Notes under the pieces: generated by a model
Seen by the model: the letters and a program-made list of their open reading frames with translations, nothing else
Told to the model about the DNA's origin: nothing
Database searches by the model: none
In this document: piece after piece, positions 54,926 through 62,872 of the stretch
Position numbering within the stretch: position 1 is the first letter of the stretch
How the letters are laid out: the number at the start of each line of letters is the position of its first letter
NCBI RefSeq assembly: GCF_003860125.1
Contig: NZ_RQYL01000001.1
Coordinates: forward strand, 114,857-178,856
Source of the DNA: Fretibacterium sp. OH1220_COT-178
GTDB lineage: Bacteria; Synergistota; Synergistia; Synergistales; Aminobacteriaceae
Direction of reading: 5' to 3'
DNA length: 64,000 nucleotides
Made by a program: the position numbers and the translations under genes

Positions 54926-54942
54926 TATCTGCAGAGCAGATA
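54926..54942. promoter_or_regulatory. 17-bp perfect palindrome between adh and eutS
   Basis: TATCTGC-AGA-GCAGATA, a 7-bp inverted repeat around 3 bases, in the 163-base divergent space (54897-55059). Size and place fit an operator for a dimeric regulator acting on both genes. A TATTAT box (54998 region) and TACAAT lie to its right on the plus strand without clear -35 boxes. Confidence 0.45.
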
Positions 54943-55059
54943 AGTTCTCGAAATTTTTTCTATCCCGAGGTTCGTCCTGTTCTAAAAAAACGGGCTGTAG
55001 TATTATATGGGTGTTACAATAAAGGTTTCAGGCGAAAACTCTCCCGGGAGGTGCCGTTT

Positions 55060-55404
55060 GTGAGCTCTGACAACAAAGAACGCATCATTCAGGAATACGT
55101 CCCCGGAAAACAGGTCACCCTGGCCCACATGATCTGCCACCCCAAACCGGAATTGTGCACCCTGATCGGAGTGGAGAGCTCCGGTGCCATAGGCATCATG
55201 ACCATTACCCCAGGGGAGGGAGCCATCATCGCGGCGGACATCGCATCAAAAGCCGGGGCTGTGACCATGGACTTCATCGACCGATTCACCGGCTGCATCC
55301 TCTTCACCGGAGACGTGGGGGCGGTCGAGAGTTCATTGATAACGACGGTCCGCACCCTGAACGAGGTTCTGGGCTTCTTCAAAGCCCCCATCACCCGCAC
55401 ATGA
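55060..55404 (+). CDS. eutS: Microcompartment shell protein EutS/PduU
   Basis: Circularly permuted BMC-H shell protein, 114 residues. Typical segments: ERIIQEYVPGKQVTLAHMI (N-terminal strand forming the small barrel), ESSGAIGIMTITPGEGAIIA and DIASKAGAVTMDFIDRFTGC. GTG 55060 has GGGAGG 8 bases upstream; the frame upstream is in adh's antisense and not used. Ends with ATGA overlap into eutP. Confidence 0.93.
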   Translation: MSSDNKERIIQEYVPGKQVTLAHMICHPKPELCTLIGVESSGAIGIMTITPGEGAIIAADIASKAGAVTMDFIDRFTGCILFTGDVGAVESSLITTVRTLNEVLGFFKAPITRT

Positions 55405-55865
55405 AGCGCGTGATGGTGGTGGGACAGACCGGCGCCGGAAAAACCACCCTTCTGAAGGCTTTGGGCGTTTGGGAGGGGCGTGTCCGCAAGACCGAAGCTG
55501 TGGCCTACGGACCGCAGTGTATCGATACCCCCGGGGAATTTTTCGATATCCCCATGTTTTTTCACGTGCTGATCCAGGCCTCCGTCAAGGCCGCCATCAT
55601 CCTTTTCCTGATGGACCCCCTTCGGCCCAAGCACGTCGTGCCCAATTTTTCCCGCGCCCTGCGCGCCCCCGTTATCGGCGTCGTCAGCAAAGCGGACGCC
55701 GCCGCTCCCGAGGCGATCGAAACGGCTGTCCAGGGACTGCGCGAATCCGGGGTCTCGGAGGTCTACGTCGTCTCCTCCGAGACGGGAGAGGGCTTGGCTG
55801 CCCTGAGCGAACGCATCCACGAACTCCGGCAGGAGAAGAACGGCCCGACGGCCAGGGGGAAATAG
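55401..55865 (+). CDS. eutP: EutP/PduV GTPase-like protein
   Basis: Small Ras-like P-loop protein, 154 residues. P-loop GQTGAGKTT at residues 8-16, switch region with IDTPGEFFDIP (G3 DTPG), and G4-like SKAD near residue 99. EutP has been linked to acetate kinase activity and PduV to microcompartment positioning; which applies is open. Coupled to eutS. Confidence 0.9.
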   Translation: MKRVMVVGQTGAGKTTLLKALGVWEGRVRKTEAVAYGPQCIDTPGEFFDIPMFFHVLIQASVKAAIILFLMDPLRPKHVVPNFSRALRAPVIGVVSKADAAAPEAIETAVQGLRESGVSEVYVVSSETGEGLAALSERIHELRQEKNGPTARGK

Positions 55866-55892
55866 CCCCACGCCTTTTTCGTCTTACGAACC

Positions 55893-56441
55893 TCAAAGGA
55901 GGGCGGAGACCAGGGCTTTGTGCGGCGCCGCAATCACCACGGCGCTGGCAATCCCGCCCTCCGTCCCGAGCTGACGGCGGCACGCCTCCACCGAGCTCTC
56001 CACGCTCCCCAAGTCCCCGGTCAGGAGAAGAATTCCCTTTCCGCCCAACCCCCGGGCCAGACGAATCTCCAGCAAGCGGACGTTCGCGGCCTTGGCCGCG
56101 ATATCGCCGGCCCGGACGGCAGCCACGGCACAGATCGTCTCCACGACTCCTAGGGATCGCACATCCTCCCATTCCGACGTGGCCGTAAGGGCCGGGACGA
56201 CGGACGGATGGACGTTGGGCAACACATGAGCGTCCAGAGCGAAGATCCCGCCCGTTCCCTCTCCCTTGGCGATCGCCGTCCTGACGGCATCCACCTCGCC
56301 CGTGACGAGGGTGATGTACTTTCCCGGACAGATGGGGGAGGAGAAGACCAGCCGCACCTCGGAGGCCTTCAGCATGGCGTCCGTCGCCTCCATCCCCACA
56401 GGCGTCGTATTGAACTCAATCAGGCCTATCGCCTTGCTCAT
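55893..56441 (-). CDS. pduT: PduT-like tandem-BMC shell protein with Fe-S site
   Basis: 182 residues with two BMC domains: residues 1-90 (AIGLIEFNTTPVGMEATDAM) and 95-180 (SLGVVETICAVAAVRAGDIAA). Such trimers occupy one shell tile. Cys38 in SSPICPGKYI is at the same number as the cysteine that holds a [4Fe-4S] cluster in the pore of PduT, so electron transfer through the shell is likely. ATG 56441 overlaps the pduS stop as ATGA. Last gene of the long minus-strand operon. Confidence 0.92.
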   Translation of the reverse strand: MSKAIGLIEFNTTPVGMEATDAMLKASEVRLVFSSPICPGKYITLVTGEVDAVRTAIAKGEGTGGIFALDAHVLPNVHPSVVPALTATSEWEDVRSLGVVETICAVAAVRAGDIAAKAANVRLLEIRLARGLGGKGILLLTGDLGSVESSVEACRRQLGTEGGIASAVVIAAPHKALVSALL

Positions 56442-57793
56442 GCGGCATCCCCCCATTTTCCATCCGAGGCCCGCGCCTCGATCACGATCCTGTCCCGCTC
56501 CACCGCCGTCACCATCCCGGCCAGGGGCGTATGCAGGTCGGCCGAGACAGGGCCTTCACCCCCAGCGACACGCTGCCCCCGTTCCACCCGATCTCCCACC
56601 CCGACGAGGGGAACCGATGGAGCACCAATATGCTGTTTCAGCATCAGGGTCACGCTCCTGGGCCAAAGGCAAGGAGCCTCAACGAGAGGCGCCGGCCTGA
56701 CGTAGGAGGCCAGCCCCAGCCGATGCACGAGCTTGGCGGCGGAAAACGCCCGCAGCCCGCGGAACGGATGGGGCTCCTTAGGCCGGGCCGCGTGGGGGTT
56801 CTTGATCCCGGCGGCGGCCATCCGCCCCTTCAACTCCCGGTTCAGCCTCCAGGGCTGGAGTCCCATGACGCAGGCGACCTCGCACATGCCGCACTCGCAG
56901 CAGAGAAAGGCCTCCGTGGCCGAGGCATCGCGCTCGCAGGTGCTGTTGAAGGAGGCCAGACGCATCAGCTTGTCGGGATGCAGGGAGTGTCCCAACAGGT
57001 AGCGGGGACACAGCTCCGTGCAGAGCATGCAGTGGCAGCAGGCTGTCCGGGCCAGGCGCATCATCTCCTTCATGGAGCGCCCCTTCGAGACGATCAAGGG
57101 ATGATCGTGGGGCAGCACCAACAGCCCCTTCGTGGTCTTGGTGACGGGCATCTCCCAGGAGGAGACCGGCTTGCCCATCATGGGGCCGCCCTCAATGAGA
57201 CACGCATCCGGAACCGACGCCCCGCCACAGGCCTCGATCACCGAGGAAAAGGGCACTCCGATGGGGACCCTGAGCGTCCTCGGATCCCGTACCGCGCCGC
57301 AGACCGTCAGGTATTTTTCCGTCACCGGAACGCCATCCAACGCCCTTTCGACGTTCAGCAGGGTCTCCACGTTCAGGACGATCGTATCCACGGCCATCGG
57401 AATTCCCCCCTCCGGGACGATGCGCTTCAAAGCCTCGCATACCAGGACCTGTTCGTCCCCCGCAGGATAGATGTTCGGCAGGACGTGAAGCACCATACGG
57501 GGATGGGCCGAGAGCAAGGACTCGATACGGGCAAGGGCGTCATGGTATTTCCCCTTGAAGGCGAGCACGGCTTTTTTTGCTCCCGTCAGGTCCAGCAGCG
57601 CCTCCATGCCGCGCAGCAGGGCCTCCGTATGGACCGCGGCCAACTGCTGATCGACCTGAAGCAGGGGTTCGCACTCCGCCCCATTCAGGACGATGAACTC
57701 GCAGGGACGGGCAAACTTGACGTGGGTGGGAAATCCCGCCCCGCCCGCGCCGATGATTCCTGCCGCCCTGATTTTCTCGAGAACGTCGCTCAT
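56438..57793 (-). CDS. pduS: PduS-like corrin reductase (RnfC-type)
   Basis: 451-residue flavin/Fe-S protein that reduces cobalamin for the adenosyltransferase. N-terminal GIIGAGGAGFPTHVKFA and NGAECEPLLQVDQ are the FMN/NADH part; two ferredoxin-like cluster motifs follow: CCHCMLCTELCP and CCECGMCEVACVMG (about residues 255-265 and 301-314). The C-terminal part resembles a SLBB/barrel-sandwich region (VGVGDRVERGQRVAGG). Good SD (GGGAGGG) before ATG 57793. Coupled with pduT, its presumed electron outlet. Confidence 0.93.
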   Translation of the reverse strand: MSDVLEKIRAAGIIGAGGAGFPTHVKFARPCEFIVLNGAECEPLLQVDQQLAAVHTEALLRGMEALLDLTGAKKAVLAFKGKYHDALARIESLLSAHPRMVLHVLPNIYPAGDEQVLVCEALKRIVPEGGIPMAVDTIVLNVETLLNVERALDGVPVTEKYLTVCGAVRDPRTLRVPIGVPFSSVIEACGGASVPDACLIEGGPMMGKPVSSWEMPVTKTTKGLLVLPHDHPLIVSKGRSMKEMMRLARTACCHCMLCTELCPRYLLGHSLHPDKLMRLASFNSTCERDASATEAFLCCECGMCEVACVMGLQPWRLNRELKGRMAAAGIKNPHAARPKEPHPFRGLRAFSAAKLVHRLGLASYVRPAPLVEAPCLWPRSVTLMLKQHIGAPSVPLVGVGDRVERGQRVAGGEGPVSADLHTPLAGMVTAVERDRIVIEARASDGKWGDAA

Positions 57794-57808
57794 AGAGCCC
57801 TCCCCCCT

Positions 57809-59236
57809 CTATCCTCCGAAGACGAGCGTCTTGATCACTACGGGTATCACCCTCCCCTTTGCAAGAGGAGAGCCCATATCGATGTAGTCCCCGTTGTCCA
57901 CGGAGACCCCGTCGATACAGACCAGCTTCTTCAAGGCGCCGAGACGGTTACCCAGCGCAAACCCCAGTGCCTTTGCCATGTCGTTCTCCACGATCACGAT
58001 GACCAGATCCTGATGCTCCAGATATTCCGAGAGTCCGGCAATGAGCTGCGATGCATATCCCTGAACCTGATCGAAGGAGGGGCTGTGTATTCCTCGAAAG
58101 GAGATGCCCACGGGCTGAGTGGGGTTGCCGTCGGTGTACCAGCGAAGTTTTCGCGCCAATGCATCGGACAGTCCCCCCTTTTCGTCGTCCTGCGTCAGTT
58201 TAAGGACAGGGATATTCCGCAGCGGGAACAGGGAGGTGTCCGAAAAGCCGATGGTGCTGCCGCTGATGTCCATCGAGTGGCTTCCAGCCCCGACCACGGT
58301 GGCCCGTATGGTCTCCTCCGCCGGAACCCGAGTCAACGTCCGACACAGCTGTGTCCGGGCGACGGACTGCCCCAGCAGGACCCCGATATCGCCGTAGGCG
58401 AAGAGCCCCCCCTCGGGGACCTTGTCGATACAATCCGCGACCCCCCCGGAGAAGGAGACACCCTTCGCCTGAGGCGGGGCACGGAAATCGTGGGCCGTCA
58501 GCACCCGCTCCAGGAACGGCGTCCGCTCCCTCAGGCCCATGAGCTCGTCGAAGAACTCCGCCATGCGGTCGGTCAGTTTCGTGAGGTCCTCCACCGAGGC
58601 CGCGCGCCCCACGGCGATGGGCAGCCCCATCGCATCGGCCAGCGCCGCGATCCCGGGCGCCACGTATTCCACGACGCGCGTTCCGGGGTCGAGCCTCACG
58701 AGGCGGCCCCCGATGTCGAGGCAGGTGGTGTCGACGACGTCCCCCTCCCGGAAGAGGACGACATTCGTCGTCCCCCCACCGATGTCGAAGTTGGCCACCG
58801 CCATGTGCTCCCTTTTCGAGAAGCTCCCGGCCCCGGCCCCCTTGCCCGCGAGGATGGACTCCAGATCGGAGCCCGCCGTCGCGACCACGAAGTTGCCCGC
58901 CAGGCCGCTGAGGCTTTGGAGCACCGTCTCGGCGTTCTCCTTGCGGGCCGTCTCCCCGGTGATGATGACGGCGCCCGCCGAGATCGCGCTCCGGTCGACC
59001 CCGGCACGCGCGTACTCCCGCTCCACAATGCGCCGTACCCCCTCGGCGTCGATCGCCGTGGGGGAGAGAAGCGGCGTGAAGTGGATGTCGCTTCGGAAGA
59101 CCACCTTTTTGTCCACCACCGTGATGCGCGGGATCGCGGCCACGCTCGCCACGTTCTCGATCGTGAGCGAGCTGAACACGAGCTGCGTTGTGGACGTCCC
59201 GATGTCGATGCCGACGCTGAGCACGGTCTCGGCCAT
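57809..59236 (-). CDS. eutA: Ethanolamine ammonia-lyase reactivating factor EutA
   Basis: Actin-fold ATPase-like chaperone that expels damaged cobalamin from ethanolamine ammonia-lyase, 475 residues. SVGIDIGTSTTQLVFSSL (phosphate-1), ANFDIGGGTTNVVLFREG (phosphate-2) and VSFSGGVADCI (adenosine) are present; AGAVIITGETARKENAETVL is the EutA-specific stretch. ATG 59236 follows AGGAGG. Its presence strongly predicts eutBC nearby, beyond the window. Confidence 0.95.
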   Translation of the reverse strand: MAETVLSVGIDIGTSTTQLVFSSLTIENVASVAAIPRITVVDKKVVFRSDIHFTPLLSPTAIDAEGVRRIVEREYARAGVDRSAISAGAVIITGETARKENAETVLQSLSGLAGNFVVATAGSDLESILAGKGAGAGSFSKREHMAVANFDIGGGTTNVVLFREGDVVDTTCLDIGGRLVRLDPGTRVVEYVAPGIAALADAMGLPIAVGRAASVEDLTKLTDRMAEFFDELMGLRERTPFLERVLTAHDFRAPPQAKGVSFSGGVADCIDKVPEGGLFAYGDIGVLLGQSVARTQLCRTLTRVPAEETIRATVVGAGSHSMDISGSTIGFSDTSLFPLRNIPVLKLTQDDEKGGLSDALARKLRWYTDGNPTQPVGISFRGIHSPSFDQVQGYASQLIAGLSEYLEHQDLVIVIVENDMAKALGFALGNRLGALKKLVCIDGVSVDNGDYIDMGSPLAKGRVIPVVIKTLVFGG

Positions 59237-59262
59237 GAAAAAACCTCCTCTGCGTATTCCCC

Positions 59263-60081
59263 TCAGTCCTTGCCCACGGTCACCCCATACTGCCGGTCAT
59301 ACCCCTCGGGCAGATGCCGGTACATCAGGACATAGATCGTGCTGCTGAGGCGATTCAACGCCCGGATCACGTCCGTCCGATCCACCCCGCCGGGACGCTC
59401 GAAGGCCCGGAACGCGGCCAATTCGACCTCACGGACCTGAGCGCGCAGGCGGTTGAGGCCGATGCAGCAGCGTCCCATCGAATAGTGGGCACGGATATGC
59501 CCCAGGCCGAAATGTTTCCTCGGGTTGTGGGACATGGAGCGCAGCTCGTCGAGCGAGAACCCCAGAAGGTTCTCGTCCTCCAGCGGTTTCTCGGTCACCT
59601 CGAAGGTCAGGATGCGCCGGACGAACTCCAGGATCTCCTCGAGCTCCTCCGCCAAGGCCGTATTGTCCTGCTCCGCGGCCAGCCCTTGAACCTCCAGGAT
59701 ACCCGCCTGAAGGCTGTCCATCTTGCCCCGAAAGGCGATGCGCGGGTGTCCCTTGGTCACCAGGACATTGGCGTGCAGGTGGGTCAGATGCTCCGGCTTC
59801 TTGGAAAACATCCCGCCGTCCGGCCCCACAAATCGCGGTTTGAAGGGCTCCTGCTCCTGCCGAACCTCCTCTTCCTTCTTCCCCGATTCGATGTTTGGAG
59901 CAGCTTCGGAAGGAGCTCGGGAGGTCGGCTCACCCTTTTCTTTGATGATCAGCTCAATCCTGCGATCGCTCAGGAACTGACGTGCCGAGGGTGTCACGAG
60001 AGTATCCGGTTCTATAGTATAGCTTTTGATCTCCTTCCACCCCAGCTCCTCCCGAAGTTCCCGCTCCGTCAGTGCTTTCAT
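59263..60081 (-). CDS. eutT: EutT-type cobalamin adenosyltransferase
   Basis: 272 residues. N-terminal LTPSAR-type segment (PDTLVTPSARQFLSDRRIEL), a charged linker, then the catalytic helical domain with KPEHLTHLHANVLVTKGHPR, IAFRGKMDSLQAG and a C-terminal RALNRLSSTIYVLMYRHL. Makes adenosylcobalamin from ATP and reduced cobalamin for EutBC. I do not see the HX11CCX2C metal motif recalled from the enterobacterial enzyme, though a CC occurs in SMGRCCIGLN. ATG 60081 with GGGGGGA at 9 bases is preferred to 60126. Confidence 0.88.
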   Translation of the reverse strand: MKALTERELREELGWKEIKSYTIEPDTLVTPSARQFLSDRRIELIIKEKGEPTSRAPSEAAPNIESGKKEEEVRQEQEPFKPRFVGPDGGMFSKKPEHLTHLHANVLVTKGHPRIAFRGKMDSLQAGILEVQGLAAEQDNTALAEELEEILEFVRRILTFEVTEKPLEDENLLGFSLDELRSMSHNPRKHFGLGHIRAHYSMGRCCIGLNRLRAQVREVELAAFRAFERPGGVDRTDVIRALNRLSSTIYVLMYRHLPEGYDRQYGVTVGKD

Positions 60082-60165
60082 GAGGAAGGATCCCCCCTTT
60101 GCCCGAAGATACGATGCGCGGAACATCCCCCTCTGAAATCGGGGTGAAAAAGAGGAGACCGCGCC

Positions 60166-60184
60166 CTTCCCATTTATTGGGAAG
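60166..60184 (-). other. Hairpin at the eutQ stop codon
   Basis: CTTCCCA / TGGGAAG (7 bp, 5-base loop) spans the end of eutQ; its stop codon lies in the loop. On the minus strand it precedes the 92-base gap to eutT. A T-run follows only about 20 bases later, so it more likely affects mRNA stability or partial termination. Confidence 0.4.
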
Positions 60185-60635
60185 CCCAGTTCGCGGGATA
60201 GGTGACGTACATGAACCGGGCGAACGACGGTGCCCGGAAGGTGATCGAGGAGTCGGCCGGAATGTAAATGGCGTCGCCCTTGTTCCCCGTAACGGTCTGC
60301 CCGTCGATGAGGATCTCAAGCGTTCCGTCGATGATGTAATCCACCTCGTCATAGCGGAGCGTCCAGTCGAACGCCGTCGCCTCCATCTCCATCACCCCGC
60401 AGCCCAGCCGGGGACTTTCCTCCAAGGTCAGAATATCAATAAGGCGTACTTTATCCCCTTCCTTGCCCGTATCGAATTTCTCCGGCCGGACGGTCGGAAG
60501 TTTGACCGATATCGCCCCGGCAGGCACCCGGCGTTTTTCAAAGGAGGCCCCACACGGTGCCGAATCCGTCTGCGCGCCGCCCAGGATGTCCTGAACGGCC
60601 TTGCGCACCATCTGTTCCAAATCCTTCTTGTCCAT
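60174..60635 (-). CDS. eutQ: EutQ cupin protein
   Basis: 153 residues. The C-terminal cupin domain (about 45-150) includes GVMEMEATAFDWTLRYDEVD, YIIDGTLEILIDGQTV and GDAIYIPADSSITF. EutQ has been reported as an acetate kinase-like enzyme of the ethanolamine pathway. The first 20 residues (DKKDLEQMVRKAVQDILGG) form an amphipathic helix of the type that targets cargo into microcompartments. AAAGGACGG precedes ATG 60635. Confidence 0.92.
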   Translation of the reverse strand: MDKKDLEQMVRKAVQDILGGAQTDSAPCGASFEKRRVPAGAISVKLPTVRPEKFDTGKEGDKVRLIDILTLEESPRLGCGVMEMEATAFDWTLRYDEVDYIIDGTLEILIDGQTVTGNKGDAIYIPADSSITFRAPSFARFMYVTYPANWASQ

Positions 60636-60671
60636 AGCTTACCGTCCTTTCGGCCTTTTCCACGAAGGAGG

Positions 60672-61787
60672 TCAGGCGTCCATCGAGATGTTCTGGGGGG
60701 TAACCTTGCACGCCAGCACCACGGCCGTGATGCCTGCCACCAGCTTGCCGACGATCATGGCCAGGATGAGCCCACGCTCGACTCCGGCCGTAAAGCCGAG
60801 GTGATCCCCAAAGACAAAAGCTGCGCTGACCGCGAAGGCCACGTTGATGACCTTACCGCGCTCGTCCATATCCTTCATCATCGTGAAGGTGGGGATGTTG
60901 TTCGCCAGAGTCGCGACCATCCCGGCGGCCGCAATGTCGCCCATCCCCAATTTTTTGCCGAAGGCAAGCAGAGGTGCCTTGAAGACCTTGGTGATGAAGG
61001 TCACCATAGGGAAGGCTCCGGCCAAAACGATGGCGATACTGCCGATGACCGCATAGGACTCGGTCAGGGGGGCCAGGGCATAGGGAGACCCCTCAGCAAA
61101 GAACCGGAAGGGTGAAAGGGCCTCGACGATCCCCATGGCCAACCCGATCGTGATCAGGGCAACGACGATCTTGCCAAAGACAGAGAACCCCTTGATCATG
61201 GCCGACGGGATGAATTTGAGCCCGGCCGCAATCAGGACGGACACGATCAGGACGGGGACGATGTTCAGGAGCAGGGTGGTGACACCGAATCCCTCGCCCA
61301 GCATCAAGAGCCCTCCGGCCAGGCAGCCCAGCGGAATCGTGACCATACCGATCAGGATGCCCCGGGCGAGCGCCGGATGGTCCTTTTTGTCGATGATCCC
61401 CAGGGCGACGGGGATTGAGAAGACGATGGTGGGGCCCATCATGCCCCCCAGGATGATGCCGGCGAAGCGGCCGATCTGCGGGTGGGCCGCCATCTGCATG
61501 GCCAGCGGGTAGCCGCCCATATCGCAGGCCAGAAGCGTCGTCGCAAACATTGCCGGATCCGCACCAACGGCTTGATAGAGAGGGACTATAACCGGTTTGA
61601 GCACTGCGGCAAGGAAGGGGGCCAGGGTGATGACACCGCCCATGGCGAGCATGAGCGACCCCATGGCCATGAACCCTTCCTCGAACTTTTCGCCGAAGCC
61701 GAGGCGGTTTCCCAGAAAGGCCTTATCCAGAGCGCCCAGAACCATGAATCCCGTCATGACGTAAAGAATGATGTCGTTAATCCCCAT
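60672..61787 (-). CDS. eutH: Ethanolamine permease EutH
   Basis: 371-residue inner-membrane protein with about ten hydrophobic helices. Characteristic parts: DIILYVMTGFMVLGALDKAF at the N-terminus, LLACDMGGYPLAMQMA, GIILGGMMGPTIVFSIPVAL and VFGDHLGFTAGVE. Imports ethanolamine, mainly needed at low external pH or concentration. GGGAGG before ATG 61787. Confidence 0.95.
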   Translation of the reverse strand: MGINDIILYVMTGFMVLGALDKAFLGNRLGFGEKFEEGFMAMGSLMLAMGGVITLAPFLAAVLKPVIVPLYQAVGADPAMFATTLLACDMGGYPLAMQMAAHPQIGRFAGIILGGMMGPTIVFSIPVALGIIDKKDHPALARGILIGMVTIPLGCLAGGLLMLGEGFGVTTLLLNIVPVLIVSVLIAAGLKFIPSAMIKGFSVFGKIVVALITIGLAMGIVEALSPFRFFAEGSPYALAPLTESYAVIGSIAIVLAGAFPMVTFITKVFKAPLLAFGKKLGMGDIAAAGMVATLANNIPTFTMMKDMDERGKVINVAFAVSAAFVFGDHLGFTAGVERGLILAMIVGKLVAGITAVVLACKVTPQNISMDA

Positions 61788-61818
61788 ACGGCTGACCTCC
61801 CAAACAAAATTTTCGACG

Positions 61819-61834
61819 CGGGGTCAAGGCCCCG
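61819..61834 (-). other. Small hairpin between eutN and eutH
   Basis: CGGGG / CCCCG with a 6-base loop in the 68-base eutN-eutH gap, followed on the minus strand by CGTCGAAAATTTTG. Weak terminator or processing signal. Confidence 0.35.
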
Positions 61835-61855
61835 ATACTTGTGTTGCAGTTTGTT

Positions 61856-62137
61856 CTAAAGTTCGAATTCCAGCAGGTTGGCATCGACCTCCACCGTGTC
61901 GATAATCCCCACGATGACGGCGTCCACCGGGACATCCTTGCGGTCGAAGAGCATCCGGGCCGAGCTGCCCTGACTGATCAGAACGTTATCGCCGATCCCT
62001 GCCCCTGCCGAGTCCACGGCAACAAAGGTCTCATCCTTCGATCCCCGAACGGGATGGACGACGAAAAATTTCATCCCGTTCAGGCTCTCGTCCTTCTTGG
62101 TCGCCCAGACGTGCCCGATGACCTTGGCGATAATCAC
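61856..62137 (-). CDS. eutN: Microcompartment vertex protein EutN/CcmL
   Basis: 93-residue pentameric vertex protein (BMC-P). Begins IIAKVIGHVWATKKDESLNG and includes FFVVHPVRG, FVAVDSAGAGIGDNVLISQG and DAVIVGIIDTVEV, all hallmarks of the family. GTG 62137 overlaps the preceding gene's stop as GTGA. Needed to close the polyhedral shell. Confidence 0.95.
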   Translation of the reverse strand: MIIAKVIGHVWATKKDESLNGMKFFVVHPVRGSKDETFVAVDSAGAGIGDNVLISQGSSARMLFDRKDVPVDAVIVGIIDTVEVDANLLEFEL

Positions 62138-62838
62138 GGTCTCGCCCCCGAAACACGGGTCACCCGAACTCCCAGCAGGCGCAGGTGATCCATGGCAAGC
62201 GGCGTGATGACTGCACGTTCCGCCACGAGTACCTCCGAACCACCCGCCTTAAAAGCCTCTTTGACCTCCCTTTCGGAAAGCAACTTTTTATCCGAGAGAT
62301 CCAGGGTCCCCGCCCCCGACTTCGAGGAGGGCGTTTCCTCCCTGGCTGCGGAGGGCTCGTTCCCCATCTGCCCGGAGGGTGCAGGCTCCTCGGAGAAGAA
62401 GGCGACGCCGAAGGCGGTCAGTTTCTTCCGGCATTCCTCGTAATGACGCCTCAGAGGGGATCCGGGTTTCAGGGCCTCGAGCCAGTCGAGCCCGCGTTCG
62501 GACGCGTAGACGGGAACCCCGGTCAGCAATGCCCCTACAATCAGATTGGACTCCATCCCGTACTGCATTCCCAACGACGCCAACACCAGCTGGTTCGCCG
62601 GCAGGGAGGGGATGACAACCCCCTCGTAGCGCGAATAATCGGGGAGTCCGTTGTCGAAATTATCCCAGTACTCCAGTTCCGGCCACTGACAGGACAGCCG
62701 TCCCGGCCCCGCCGCAAGCCAGGGTTTGCCCTTCTTGACCTCGGCGTTTTCCGGACTCTCCACCTTCGGCCCCTCCAGGACCTCCAGACGCCGCATCAGC
62801 TCCTGCGTTACTCTCTCAATCAAAAGCTCCTGATCCAT
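62134..62838 (-). CDS. Ethanolamine-utilisation-associated protein of unknown function
   Basis: 234 residues. Residues 1-24 (DQELLIERVTQELMRRLEVL) form an amphipathic helix like microcompartment targeting peptides. The central domain VVIPSLPANQLVLASLGMQY and NLIVGALLTGVPVYASERGL resembles a Rossmann/flavoprotein-like fold seen in uncharacterised proteins of other eut loci (a TIGR02536-type family, recalled). After a Ser/Pro-rich linker (about 150-175) comes a C-terminal segment ending in VITPLAMDHLRLLGVRVTRV, typical of EutT/EutQ-like N-terminal tags. Enzymatic role unknown. Confidence 0.75.
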   Translation of the reverse strand: MDQELLIERVTQELMRRLEVLEGPKVESPENAEVKKGKPWLAAGPGRLSCQWPELEYWDNFDNGLPDYSRYEGVVIPSLPANQLVLASLGMQYGMESNLIVGALLTGVPVYASERGLDWLEALKPGSPLRRHYEECRKKLTAFGVAFFSEEPAPSGQMGNEPSAAREETPSSKSGAGTLDLSDKKLLSEREVKEAFKAGGSEVLVAERAVITPLAMDHLRLLGVRVTRVSGARP

Positions 62839-62841
62839 TAG

Positions 62842-62872
62842 GAATCACTTCTTTCTAAGAATCACTTCTTTC
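62842..62872. repeat. Tandem 14-base repeat (17-base period) at a ribosome-binding region
   Basis: GAATCACTTCTTTC occurs at 62842-62855 and again at 62859-62872. On the minus strand this duplicates GAAAGAAGTGATTC between the eutJ stop and the ATG at 62838, giving two copies of the weak SD-like AAAGAAG. Confidence 0.85.

Noticed and set aside
54897..55059. EutV-type antiterminator hairpins or a cobalamin riboswitch before adh or eutS
   Set aside because: No dual hairpin with the known loop pattern and the gap is too short for a B12 riboswitch; the main eut promoter is outside the window.
56531..59335. 934-residue plus-strand frame opposite pduS-eutA
   Set aside because: Antisense of well-defined genes; composition typical of shadow frames.
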